From contig NZ_AWSQ01000012.1 of the NCBI RefSeq assembly GCF_000498575.2, positions 43,283 through 82,666 on the forward strand: DNA of 39,384 nucleotides, read 5' to 3'. Shown here one piece after another: positions 8,012 to 16,307 of the stretch; the first letter of the stretch is position 1; every line of letters begins with the position of its first letter. This stretch comes from Pseudomonas taeanensis MS-3 (GTDB lineage Bacteria; Pseudomonadota; Gammaproteobacteria; Pseudomonadales; Pseudomonadaceae). The notes under the pieces are model-generated. The model was not told the DNA's origin, did no database searches, and worked only from the letters and a program-made list of their open reading frames with translations. Both the position numbers and the translations under genes were made by a program.

Positions 8012-8956
8012 ATGGGTGTTATGCGGATTGGACATGTCAACATGCACGTCATGGATATCAAGCAGGCAGTTCACCATTATGAGCTGGTGCTTGGCATGAA
8101 AAAAACACTTGAGGATAAAGAAGGGAACGTATATTTGAAGTGTTGGGATGAGTGGGATAATTTTTCGCTCATCTTGACGCCATCCGACCGAGCCGGGTTG
8201 TGCCATGTCGCATACAAAGTTGAAAGAGATAGCGATCTGGACCATCTCCAACAGCGGATTGAATCATACGGCATCACCACAGACATGTTGCCGGCAGGAG
8301 AGCTGCCAACAATGGGAAGGATGCTGCGATTCACGATTCCCAGCGGCCACGAATTGAGGCTCTATGCGGAGAAAGAATGCGTTGGAACAGAGGTAGGCTC
8401 AATTAATCCTGACCCATGGCCAGACAATATAAGAGGGGCGGGTGTTAAGTGGCTTGATCACATTGCACTTGTATGCGAATTAAATCCAGAGGCAGGTATT
8501 AACCACGTCGCCGATAATGTGAAATTTTTCATGGGGTGCCTGGATTTCTATTTAAGCGAGCAAGGTGTAGTTGGACCCGATGCATCTATTCAGGCGGTAG
8601 CATTTCTTTTTAGAGCCACTAAGCCGCATGACATCGCATTTCTTCCTGGCCCGAGTGCCGGCGTGCATCATATTTCATTTTTTCTCGATTCGTGGCATGA
8701 CGTATTAAAAGCAGCCGATGTAATGGCAAAAAACAAGGTCAAAATCGATCTCGCGCCGACCCGGCATGGAATTACACGAGGTGAGACGGTCTATTTCTTC
8801 GATCCGAGTGGAAATAGAAATGAGACATTTGCGGGGTTGGGCTACCTCGCGCAACCGGATCGTCCCGTTAACACGTGGACCGAAGACAGTTTGTGGCGCG
8901 GCATTCTATTTCATTCGGGTGAACCGTACCCTGCTTTCACCGACGTATATACTTGA
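8012..8956 (+). CDS. Catechol 2,3-dioxygenase (extradiol, TbuE/CdoE-like)
   Basis: A 314-residue type I extradiol dioxygenase with two vicinal-oxygen-chelate domains; it cleaves catechols to 2-hydroxymuconic semialdehydes using Fe(II). Iron ligands fit His150 (WLDHIAL), His219 or His220 (GVHHISFFL) and Glu271 (SGNRNETFAG), and RHGITRGETVYFFDPSGNRN is the family signature. The 314-residue length, the NPEAGINHV insertion and the C terminus ending FTDVYT recall the I.2.C enzymes (TbuE, CdoE) rather than XylE of pWW0 (307 residues). A good AAGGAG site precedes the ATG. The stop overlaps the next possible start as TGATG. Confidence 0.93.
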   Translation: MGVMRIGHVNMHVMDIKQAVHHYELVLGMKKTLEDKEGNVYLKCWDEWDNFSLILTPSDRAGLCHVAYKVERDSDLDHLQQRIESYGITTDMLPAGELPTMGRMLRFTIPSGHELRLYAEKECVGTEVGSINPDPWPDNIRGAGVKWLDHIALVCELNPEAGINHVADNVKFFMGCLDFYLSEQGVVGPDASIQAVAFLFRATKPHDIAFLPGPSAGVHHISFFLDSWHDVLKAADVMAKNKVKIDLAPTRHGITRGETVYFFDPSGNRNETFAGLGYLAQPDRPVNTWTEDSLWRGILFHSGEPYPAFTDVYT

Positions 8957-9303
8957 TGGGACCGAGACTTATGGGGCATATCGAAAAGCAGAACTTGGTA
9001 AAACTGGTTGCGTGTGGCGAGGTAGAGGAAGACTTTGGAGTAAAGATTGATCGAAATGGAGCTCCCCCAGTGGCAGTCTTTCGATTGGGCGATGAGTTCT
9101 TTGTCATCGATGATACTTGTACTCACGGAGATGCTTCGCTGTCGGATGGTGAGGTGTTTTCGAACGGAGAAGTGAGCTGCCCGTTTCATGGCGGCACGTT
9201 TGACATCCGCAGTGGTGCGCCTTGTAAGTATCCTTGTGCGGTGCCAATCAAAACTTATACGGTCCGGATTATCGATGATTCTGTTTGGGCTGATTTAGAT
9301 TAA
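8956..9303 (+). CDS. Rieske-type ferredoxin of ring-hydroxylating dioxygenase
   Basis: A small Rieske protein (about 110 residues) that carries electrons from the reductase to the oxygenase. The cluster motif is complete: C-T-H-G in DDTCTHGDASLSDG and C-P-F-H-G-G in VSCPFHGGTFDIRSG. It belongs to the BphA3/TodB/AndAb group. The start is ambiguous: 8956 overlaps the upstream stop (TGATG), while the ATG at 8971 has a GGGACCGAG stretch upstream and gives MGHIEKQNL, closer to the normal N terminus. An 82-base gap separates it from the alpha subunit, the largest gap in the dioxygenase group. Confidence 0.92.
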   Translation: MGPRLMGHIEKQNLVKLVACGEVEEDFGVKIDRNGAPPVAVFRLGDEFFVIDDTCTHGDASLSDGEVFSNGEVSCPFHGGTFDIRSGAPCKYPCAVPIKTYTVRIIDDSVWADLD

Positions 9304-9385
9304 GTCTAAATAACTTTGCTTTGAAGCGGTATGCCAACTTTATCTTTGAATAAGCCCTGCAGCTAATTGTAGTGGAGTAAAAAGA

Positions 9386-10714
9386 ATGACGAATTTAGAA
9401 AATAATCTTCCATTTTTAGATCACTCTGAATTTGGGCCACGGCGGGTTAGCCGCGAAATATTCACGAATCCGGAGCTCTTTGAGCTCGAGTTCTCCCGCA
9501 TTTGGGAAAAGATATGGGTGTACGCAGCCCACGAAAGTGAGATATCCAAGCCCCGCTCATTTGTAACCCGTTGGGTCGGGCGTGTGCCCGTGATTATCAA
9601 CCGAAACAAAAAGGGCGAAATTAATGCCTTTGTAAATGTTTGTACTCATCGGGGGGCAACGCTCTGCCGCGTTTCAAAAGGAACGCGTGCTAACTTTGTA
9701 TGCCCTTTCCACGGCTGGGCATTTGACGACAACGGTTCCTTAATGGCACCGATGAATGAGGAGAATGGCGGCTACCCCGAGGGCTTTGATAAAGAAAAGT
9801 TAGGACTAAGACGTTTAAAAGTTGCGAACTACAAAGGCTTTATATTTGTCACTTTGAATGATGAAGCAGAGGCAATAGAGGATTACCTCGCGGACGCCAA
9901 GGCATTCATAGATATTTTGGTGGAGCAGTCATCTGACGGATTGGAAGTACTTAAAGGAGTGTCAACCTATACTTTCAATGGCAACTGGAAGCTTCAGGCT
10001 GAAAATGGTGTCGATGGCTACCATGTTGCCAGCGTTCATGGGAACTACGTTCAAACGCTGCAAAATCGAGCGAGCTCCAATACTAAGGGCCAAAAGACCA
10101 AGGCCATGAATGTAGGCGACCTCCCAAATTCCCGAGGCGGTTACTACGACTTGGGAAATGGCCACACGATTATCTGGTCGGACTGGACAAATCCTGAGGA
10201 CCGGCCTCTTTTTCCAGTAAAAGATGAACTCAAGGCGCGTATCGGTGAGGCCAAGGCGGAATGGGCTGTCGGTAGATTGAGGAATCTGCTTATTTACCCC
10301 AACGTGTTTTTTATGGACCAAACCAGCAGCCAGATCAGAGTATTCCGACCTGTTGCGGTCGATAAAACAGAGGTAACGATCTATTGCTTTGCGCCTAAAG
10401 GGGAGGAGCCCGCGGCTCGGGCGCATCGAATTAGACAATATGAAGATTTTTTTAATGCAAGTGGAATGGCAACCCCGGATGACCTGACTGAGTTTTCTGA
10501 AGTACAGAAAGGATGCCGCGCACATACAGTTGCTCGCTGGAGCGATATGTCGAGGGGTATGACACAAGAAATTAAAGGCCCTGACGATCTCGCAAAGGAA
10601 TTGGGCATTGGTCCAGCAAGCAGCGGTGCAAAAATTGATGATGAAGGCATTTTCTTGGCGCAGCATATCCGTTGGCTTGAACTAATGGGGCTTAAAGGAG
10701 GAGACTTGTCATGA
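9386..10714 (+). CDS. Benzoate-type Rieske dioxygenase, alpha (oxygenase) subunit
   Basis: A 442-residue protein of the BenA/XylX/AntA/AndAc type. The Rieske cluster uses Cys86/His88 (CTHRG) and Cys106/His109 (CPFHGW). The mononuclear iron site fits His213, His218 and Asp311, with the bridging Asp210, in NGVDGYHVASVHGNY and YPNVFFMDQ. Many stretches, such as IRQYEDFFNASGMATPDDL and EVLKGVSTYTFNGNW, match my memory of BenA closely, so the substrate is probably a benzoate. Around the active site HGNYVQTLQNRAS replaces the HWNYAATTQHRK of BenA, hinting at altered specificity. A GGAG site lies before the ATG, and the stop overlaps the beta-subunit start as ATGA. Confidence 0.93.
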   Translation: MTNLENNLPFLDHSEFGPRRVSREIFTNPELFELEFSRIWEKIWVYAAHESEISKPRSFVTRWVGRVPVIINRNKKGEINAFVNVCTHRGATLCRVSKGTRANFVCPFHGWAFDDNGSLMAPMNEENGGYPEGFDKEKLGLRRLKVANYKGFIFVTLNDEAEAIEDYLADAKAFIDILVEQSSDGLEVLKGVSTYTFNGNWKLQAENGVDGYHVASVHGNYVQTLQNRASSNTKGQKTKAMNVGDLPNSRGGYYDLGNGHTIIWSDWTNPEDRPLFPVKDELKARIGEAKAEWAVGRLRNLLIYPNVFFMDQTSSQIRVFRPVAVDKTEVTIYCFAPKGEEPAARAHRIRQYEDFFNASGMATPDDLTEFSEVQKGCRAHTVARWSDMSRGMTQEIKGPDDLAKELGIGPASSGAKIDDEGIFLAQHIRWLELMGLKGGDLS

Positions 10715-11205
10715 CCATTGCGCTCGAAACCCAGGTTCGCGTTCAGAATTTTATTTATGCAGAGTTGCGTTACCTGGATGACCGAGACTGGGATAACTGG
10801 CTGTCGCTGTTTGACGAGGGGGTAGAGTTCTGGGTTCCTGCTTGGGACTCCGAGTATGAAACTACAACTGACCCCCAAAGCGAAATGTCTCTGATTTTTT
10901 ATAGCAGCCGTAGTGGGTTGGAAGATCGCGTATTTAGAATCCGAACCGGGCTATCCGCAGCATCGACACCGCTTCCCAGGACCTGTCATATCGTTAGTAA
11001 TATCCAGATCACTGAAGCATCCGAAGGGTATGGAGTAACCGCAAACTGGGTCAGTTATGCTTTTAGGAATGGAGAAACCACTACCTTTTACGGGTCCTAC
11101 AATTACCGAATTCTAGAAGATGGTAGTGGTTTTCGCATTGGAGCCAAGAAGATTATTGTAATGAACGATTTGATTCCGACCGTACTCGACATCTATAACA
11201 TCTAA
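10711..11205 (+). CDS. Benzoate-type Rieske dioxygenase, beta subunit
   Basis: A 164-residue small subunit, the usual size for BenB/XylY/AntB. Conserved text includes EARYLDD-like AELRYLDDRDWDNWLSLF, FWVPAWDSE, DPQSEMSLIFYSSRSGLEDRVFRI and the LPRTCHIVSNI segment. It has a structural role in the alpha3beta3 oxygenase and no redox centre. Its start overlaps the alpha stop by four bases, with GGAGG in the end of the alpha gene as ribosome site, so translation of the two is coupled. It ends only 6-18 bases before the xylW-like gene, so the dioxygenase genes appear joined to the upper-pathway genes in one transcript. Confidence 0.93.
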   Translation: MTIALETQVRVQNFIYAELRYLDDRDWDNWLSLFDEGVEFWVPAWDSEYETTTDPQSEMSLIFYSSRSGLEDRVFRIRTGLSAASTPLPRTCHIVSNIQITEASEGYGVTANWVSYAFRNGETTTFYGSYNYRILEDGSGFRIGAKKIIVMNDLIPTVLDIYNI

Positions 11206-11223
11206 CATTATATGGGTGAGGCA

Positions 11224-12270
11224 ATGCTGGCGATAAGAAAAACTACAGCAGGGCATGGAGGGCTATCCGTAGATGATGTGCCCGCTCCGAAAGAGGTTCA
11301 CGGTACCAACGTATTGGTAAAAGTCGAAGCAGCTGGTATCTGCGGTACTGACTTGCTGATCTACAAATGGGGCGAATTTGCCAAACGGATGAAACTACCA
11401 ACCATCCTCGGTCATGAGGTTAGCGGGGTGGTTGAGCAAGTCGGATCTGACGTCAAGGGCCTAAGACCCGGAATGCGGGTCAGCTTGGAGAGCCATCTCC
11501 CTTGTGGAGTCTGCTACACGTGCCGACGCGGTTGGGCGCACGTATGCCCCCATACACGTTATCCAGGGGTCGACTTTGATGGTGGCTTCGCTCCGTTCGT
11601 CGTGGTTCCGCAAAGTGTGTGTTGGCCGGTACCGCGTGAAGTCTCTCCGCTACAGGCGGCAATGATGGAACCCTTTGGACTTGCGGTACATGCAAGTCTG
11701 GAAGGTTCCGGGGTTTCGGGATTGAATGTTCTTGTTTCTGGTTGCGGACCGATCGGACTTATGAACATTGCAGCCGCCAAAGCATTGGGAGCAAGCAAGG
11801 TCATTGCAACGGACGTTCATCCTCTGCGCCTCACTGCAGCAGCCAAAATGGGGGCGGATGAATGCATTAATGCAACTGAAGAGAGCGTTTATGAGACTGT
11901 GCGTTCGCTGCTCGGAGAGAGAGGAGTAGATGTTGCAATAGACTATTCTGGGCAAGCAACGGCGTTAAAGGAGCTTATTCAATCCATCACTCATGGTGGT
12001 GAGTTGCGCCTGATGGGCGTCCCGTCACATGATATCTTGCTCAACTTAGAGGAGTGGCTTTTCAAAGGCCTTATTGTACGTGGCCTACATGGAAGGCGCC
12101 TGTTTGAAACATGGGAGCGTTCAACTAGCTTACTCGTTACAGGGCGTGTTGATTTATCTTCACTCGTATCGCATAGATTGCCACTAACGGCGGCAGAGGA
12201 TGCGTTCGAAATGGCCCTTAATGGTCAATCATTGAAAATCCTGTTTGAGCCCAATGGCTCATGTATTTAA
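11224..12270 (+). CDS. xylW: Zn-dependent alcohol dehydrogenase family protein, XylW-like
   Basis: A 348-residue medium-chain dehydrogenase related to threonine/sorbitol dehydrogenases. Catalytic zinc ligands are seen in AAGICGTDLL and LGHEVSGVV, and the four-cysteine structural zinc loop in CGVCYTCRRGWAHVC. The NAD fold has SGCGPIGLMNIAAAKALG. It immediately precedes xylC, as XylW does in the TOL upper operon, where its role is undefined. The start at 11224 is preferred because MLAIRKTT matches the family N terminus and GGGTGAGG precedes it; the ATG at 11212 is an alternative. It could in principle oxidise a cis-diol or an aryl alcohol, but that is speculation. Confidence 0.85.
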   Translation: MLAIRKTTAGHGGLSVDDVPAPKEVHGTNVLVKVEAAGICGTDLLIYKWGEFAKRMKLPTILGHEVSGVVEQVGSDVKGLRPGMRVSLESHLPCGVCYTCRRGWAHVCPHTRYPGVDFDGGFAPFVVVPQSVCWPVPREVSPLQAAMMEPFGLAVHASLEGSGVSGLNVLVSGCGPIGLMNIAAAKALGASKVIATDVHPLRLTAAAKMGADECINATEESVYETVRSLLGERGVDVAIDYSGQATALKELIQSITHGGELRLMGVPSHDILLNLEEWLFKGLIVRGLHGRRLFETWERSTSLLVTGRVDLSSLVSHRLPLTAAEDAFEMALNGQSLKILFEPNGSCI

Positions 12271-12298
12271 TTGATAACTTTAGAGTTGAGGCGGGATT

Positions 12299-13765
12299 AT
12301 GATACGGGAAACAAAAGAGCAGCCTAACTGGCACGGGAAGGTGTTTAGTTCTAATTGGGTGGAGGCGCGGGGAGGTGTTGCTAATGTTGTCGACCCGTCC
12401 AATGGAAACATTATTGGCGTTACGGGCGTGGCTAACGGCGAAGATGTCGATGCTGCTGTGAACGCAGCTAAGAAAGCGCAAAAGGAATGGGCCGCAATAC
12501 CATTTAGTGAAAGAGCCGCCATTGTCCGCAAGGCTGCCGAAAAACTAAAGGAGCGCGAACATGAGTTCGCCGATTGGAACGTGCGGGAATGCGGCGCAAT
12601 TCGTCCGAAGGGCTTATGGGAGGCCGGAATTGCCTATGAGCAAATGCATCAAGCTGCGGGTTTAGCTTCTTTGCCTAACGGTACGTTGTTTCCATCGGCA
12701 GTTCCAGGGCGCATGAATCTTTGTCAGCGCGTTCCAGTTGGCGTGGTTGGTGTAATTGCACCTTGGAATTTCCCGTTGTTTTTAGCAATGCGTTCGGTAG
12801 CCCCGGCCTTAGCGTTGGGTAATGCGGTGATCTTAAAACCCGACCTTCAGACTGCGGTCACCGGGGGGGCGCTCATTGCCGAGATTTTTTCCGACGCTGG
12901 CATGCCGGAAGGTGTTCTTCACGTTCTTCCTGGTGGAGCGGACGTAGGAGAGTCGATGGTTGCGAACTCTGGAATTAACATGATTTCTTTTACCGGCTCC
13001 ACACAGGTGGGCCGGTTGATCGGAGAGAAATGCGGGAGAATGCTGAAAAAGGTTGCGCTTGAACTGGGTGGTAACAATGTCCACATCGTGTTGCCTGACG
13101 CCGATTTAGATGGGGCTGTCAGCTGCGCTGCTTGGGGTACGTTCTTGCATCAGGGCCAAGTGTGCATGGCTGCCGGACGTCATTTAGTACATAGGGACGT
13201 TGCTCAGCAATATGCAGAGAAACTGGCGCTACGTGCCAAGAACTTGGTGGTGGGGGATCCAAACTCGGATCGAGTGCATCTCGGCCCACTCATCAATGAT
13301 AAGCAGGTAGTTCGCGTCCACGCGCTCGTCGAATCTGCGCAAAGGGCCGGTGCTAAGGTTTTGGCGGGAGGTACATATCAAGATCGCTACTACCAAGCTA
13401 CCGTAATCATGGATGTGAAGCCGGAGATGGAGGTTTTCAAATCTGAAATTTTCGGCCCGGTGGCTCCGATCACTGTAGTTGACAGTATTGAAGAGGCGAT
13501 TGAATTAGCAAACTGTTCGGAGTATGGCCTGGCGGCATCTATTCACACTAGGGCGTTGGCGACTGGTCTAGACATCGCAACGCGTCTAAATACCGGTATG
13601 GTCCATATTAATGATCAGCCAATTAACTGTGAGCCGCATGTTCCTTTCGGAGGAATGGGTGCTTCGGGTAGCGGTGGCCGGTTTGGCGGACCTGCAAGTA
13701 TTGACGAATTTACTCAATCTCAATGGATTAGTATGGTTGAAAAGCCAGCTAGTTACCCCTTCTGA
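12299..13765 (+). CDS. xylC: Benzaldehyde dehydrogenase (NAD)
   Basis: A 488-residue aldehyde dehydrogenase that oxidises benzaldehydes to benzoates in the toluene/xylene upper pathway. The catalytic Cys is in FLHQGQVCMAAGR and the general-base Glu in KVALELGGNN; the cofactor motif FTGSTQVGRLIGE and the C-terminal HVPFGGMGASGSGGRFGG are intact. The length is one residue over the 487 I recall for pWW0 XylC, and the text is nearly the same as remembered. A GAGGCGGGA ribosome site precedes the ATG. It sits between the xylW-like gene and xylM, the TOL gene order. Confidence 0.96.
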   Translation: MIRETKEQPNWHGKVFSSNWVEARGGVANVVDPSNGNIIGVTGVANGEDVDAAVNAAKKAQKEWAAIPFSERAAIVRKAAEKLKEREHEFADWNVRECGAIRPKGLWEAGIAYEQMHQAAGLASLPNGTLFPSAVPGRMNLCQRVPVGVVGVIAPWNFPLFLAMRSVAPALALGNAVILKPDLQTAVTGGALIAEIFSDAGMPEGVLHVLPGGADVGESMVANSGINMISFTGSTQVGRLIGEKCGRMLKKVALELGGNNVHIVLPDADLDGAVSCAAWGTFLHQGQVCMAAGRHLVHRDVAQQYAEKLALRAKNLVVGDPNSDRVHLGPLINDKQVVRVHALVESAQRAGAKVLAGGTYQDRYYQATVIMDVKPEMEVFKSEIFGPVAPITVVDSIEEAIELANCSEYGLAASIHTRALATGLDIATRLNTGMVHINDQPINCEPHVPFGGMGASGSGGRFGGPASIDEFTQSQWISMVEKPASYPF

Positions 13766-13792
13766 GTTGACAATAATAAGTAGGAGAGATAC

Positions 13793-14887
13793 ATGGATAC
13801 GCTTCGTTATTACCTGATTCCTGCTGTTACTGCTTGCGGGCTAATCGGATTTTACTATGGTGGCTACTGGGTTTGGCTTGGGGCGGCAACATTCCCTGTG
13901 CTGATGGTGCTTGATGTCATTTTGCCGAAGGATTTTTCGGCCAGAAAGGTAAGTCCCTTTTTCGCAGACCTTACCCAGTATTTGCAGTTACCATTAATGA
14001 TTGGTCTATATGGGCTCCTTATTTTCGGAGTTCAAAACGGACGTGTCGACCTTAGTGAGCCATTACAAGTGCTGGGGTGTATTATTTCTTTGGCCTGGCT
14101 TAGTGGTGTGCCAACTCTTCCGGTTTCACATGAGTTGATGCATCGTCGCCACTGGTTGCCTCGGAAAATGGCGCAGCTATTGGCTACGTTTTATGGTGAT
14201 CCTAACCGAGACATTGCCCATGTCAACACGCATCACCTTTACCTAGATTCGCCTCTCGATAGCGATACTGCGTGCCGTGGTCAGACAATTTACGGTTTCG
14301 TGATCGATGCAACAGTTGGCTCCGTCAAAGATGCGATAAAGATTGAGGCTGAAATTTTACGTAGAAAAGGACAGTCACCGTGGAATTTGTCCAACAAAAC
14401 ATATCAATATGTCGCACTCCTGCTCGCTCTGCCTGGCCTGGTTGCTTATTTGGGAGGGCCAACTTTAGGGTTGGTTACGATTGCTTCGATGATTATTGCG
14501 AAAGGGATAGTCGAGGCTTTTAATTACTTTCAGCACTATGGATTAGTACGCGATCTAGATCAGCCTATCCTCCTGCACCACGCGTGGAATCATATGGGAA
14601 CAATTGTGCGCCCGCTGGGTTGCGAAATTACTAACCATATCAATCATCATATTAATGGCTATACACGGTTTTATGCGTTGCGTCCGGAAAAAGAAGCCCC
14701 GCAGATGCCTTCGCTCTTCGTGTGTTTCCTTCTAGGGCTTATTCCGCCTCTTTGGTTCGCTCTCATTGCAAAACCAAAGTTGAAGGACTGGGACCAGCGG
14801 TACGCAACTCCAGGTGAACGCGAACTGGCTATGGCTGCTAATAAAAAAGCGGGATGGCCACTGTGGGTGGACCAGGTAACTAGCTGA
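13793..14887 (+). CDS. xylM: Toluene/xylene side-chain monooxygenase, hydroxylase subunit
   Basis: A 364-residue integral membrane di-iron hydroxylase of the AlkB/fatty-acid-desaturase family. With XylA it hydroxylates aryl methyl groups to benzyl alcohols. The histidine boxes are HELMH (113-117), H143/H147/H148 in HVNTHH and H282/H285/H286 in NHINHH. Hydrophobic segments occur near residues 7-45, 65-110, 205-240 and 300-325. Most of the protein reads nearly identical to pWW0 XylM as I remember it, but the C terminus ends WPLWVDQVTS, shorter and different. A GTAGGAGAG site precedes the ATG. A strong terminator follows, unusual inside the upper operon. Confidence 0.96.
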   Translation: MDTLRYYLIPAVTACGLIGFYYGGYWVWLGAATFPVLMVLDVILPKDFSARKVSPFFADLTQYLQLPLMIGLYGLLIFGVQNGRVDLSEPLQVLGCIISLAWLSGVPTLPVSHELMHRRHWLPRKMAQLLATFYGDPNRDIAHVNTHHLYLDSPLDSDTACRGQTIYGFVIDATVGSVKDAIKIEAEILRRKGQSPWNLSNKTYQYVALLLALPGLVAYLGGPTLGLVTIASMIIAKGIVEAFNYFQHYGLVRDLDQPILLHHAWNHMGTIVRPLGCEITNHINHHINGYTRFYALRPEKEAPQMPSLFVCFLLGLIPPLWFALIAKPKLKDWDQRYATPGERELAMAANKKAGWPLWVDQVTS

Positions 14888-14921
14888 TTAAAGCAGCCGA
14901 AATTCGGCATTATTGCTGATT

Positions 14922-14970
14922 AAGACCGTAGATGAGCACTTGGTACGAAAGGATTCTACGGTCTTTTTTT
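14922..14970 (+). terminator. Rho-independent terminator between xylM and xylA
   Basis: The stem AAGACCGTAGA (14922-14932) pairs perfectly with TCTACGGTCTT (14955-14965) across a 22-base loop and runs into a T tract ending at about 14970. It lies 34 bases after the xylM stop and about 100 bases before xylA, so it should end or attenuate the transcript before the electron-transfer subunit gene. Confidence 0.8.
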
Positions 14971-15071
14971 AGAAAATGTGTTTCCAGGTCTTCCTGAAAA
15001 AGCCCAGGGTTAACTATTGTTTAGGCGTTTTGCAAGTACACGGGTTACCAAACTTAGCGATGGATTTCTGA

Positions 15072-16121
15072 ATGAGCTTGTTAAAGAAAATTACTGGATT
15101 ATTTGCACCTCCACGGGAGTCTAATGTTTCAGTGAAAGGGCAAAAGGTTGAGTTCAAGGTGCCTCGAGGTCAGACGGTTCTCGAAAGTGCTTTGCATAAT
15201 GGAATAGCCTTTCCACATGATTGCAAAGTTGGAACCTGTGGTGCATGTAAATATAAGTTAGTCTCTGGGAAGATAAGCGAGCTGGCATCTTCTGCTATGG
15301 GACTGAGTGGTGACCTGTACCAATCCGGATACCGTTTGGGTTGCCAATCCATACCCAAAGAAGATCTAGAAATCGAACTGGACACAGTACTTGGAAGGGC
15401 AATTGTTCCGAAAGAAACCAGAGCACTGATTAGTGGGCAGAAAAGACTGGCGCACGATGTGATCGAATTAACTGTGGTGCCGGAAAATCCAATAGTTTTT
15501 CATCCTGGCCAGTATGCAGATATTGAATGTCCCGAGTTATCTGTTGTAAGGAGCTATTCGTTTTCGTCACCCTTTCAATCCGAAGGTTCCCTAAGTTTCC
15601 ATATCCGTCTCGTTCCGGGTGGGGTCTTCAGTGGTTGGTTATTTGGTTATGATCGAACCGGGACTACAATAACCCTGCGGGCCCCCTATGGACAGTTTGG
15701 ACTCCACGAGAGTGATGCCGTGATGGTCTGCGTAGCTGGTGGAACGGGTCTCGCGCCAATTAAATGTCTTTTACAGAGCATGACTGAAACCCAACGTGAG
15801 CGTGTCGTTTTCTTGTTTTTTGGCGCGCGTCAGCAGCGTGATCTGTATTGCCTTGATGAAATAAAAGCGCTGCAGCGAGATTGGATCGGACGTTTCGAGC
15901 TTATTCCAGTGCTGTCCGAAGAACCCGCTACGTCCTCTTGGAAAGGAAAGCGTGGCATGGTAACCGAACATTTTCAGGAGTTCTTACAGGGACGGCCGTG
16001 TGAAGGATACCTCTGTGGGCCTCCGCCGATGGTGGACGCGGCGGAGTCCGAGCTTCTTCGACTTGGTGTGGCGCGCGAATGTATATATGCAGATCGATTC
16101 TATAACCGCCCCCCAGTATGA
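15072..16121 (+). CDS. xylA: Xylene monooxygenase electron-transfer component
   Basis: A 349-residue NADH:acceptor reductase supplying electrons to XylM. The N-terminal plant-type [2Fe-2S] domain has Cys51, Cys56, Cys59 and Cys91 (HDCKVGTCGACKYKL; GYRLGCQ). The FAD domain carries the RSYSFSSP motif, and the NAD domain has VAGGTGLAPIKC and CGPPPMVDAAE. It is clearly XylA but, as far as I can recall, less similar to the pWW0 protein than xylC and xylM are. The ribosome binding site is weak (TGGATTTCTG before ATG). It follows a terminator, so it may need its own promoter in 14971-15071. Confidence 0.95.
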   Translation: MSLLKKITGLFAPPRESNVSVKGQKVEFKVPRGQTVLESALHNGIAFPHDCKVGTCGACKYKLVSGKISELASSAMGLSGDLYQSGYRLGCQSIPKEDLEIELDTVLGRAIVPKETRALISGQKRLAHDVIELTVVPENPIVFHPGQYADIECPELSVVRSYSFSSPFQSEGSLSFHIRLVPGGVFSGWLFGYDRTGTTITLRAPYGQFGLHESDAVMVCVAGGTGLAPIKCLLQSMTETQRERVVFLFFGARQQRDLYCLDEIKALQRDWIGRFELIPVLSEEPATSSWKGKRGMVTEHFQEFLQGRPCEGYLCGPPPMVDAAESELLRLGVARECIYADRFYNRPPV

Positions 16122-16307
16122 GGGGGATGCCCTGTAGACAAAATAATTCATCCGGCAAAAGCTCTAGCTCAATCTGACTTTGCCCGTGAGGGGATCGTTC
16201 GAGGTGATGTAAGACAGTTACTCAGCGGTGAGTGATTGATAAGGAAATACTTAGTTCTTGTGTGTGAAGTCTGGTGAAGTTCTTGATAATTACAAGAGGA
16301 GATTCAA
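16122..16307 (+). other. xylA-xylB spacer with a short protein-like orphan frame
   Basis: From about 16131 to the TGA at 16233-16235 one frame stays open and reads like the C terminus of a protein (VDKIIHPAKALAQSDFARE, then GIVRGDVRQLL) without any start codon. It may be the tail of a gene deleted between xylA and xylB. The end of the spacer holds AAGAGGAG, the xylB ribosome site. Confidence 0.35.

Noticed and set aside
8012..8956. Calling the extradiol dioxygenase xylE
   Set aside because: Length, insertion and C-terminal end fit the TbuE/CdoE group better than pWW0 XylE, so no symbol was given.
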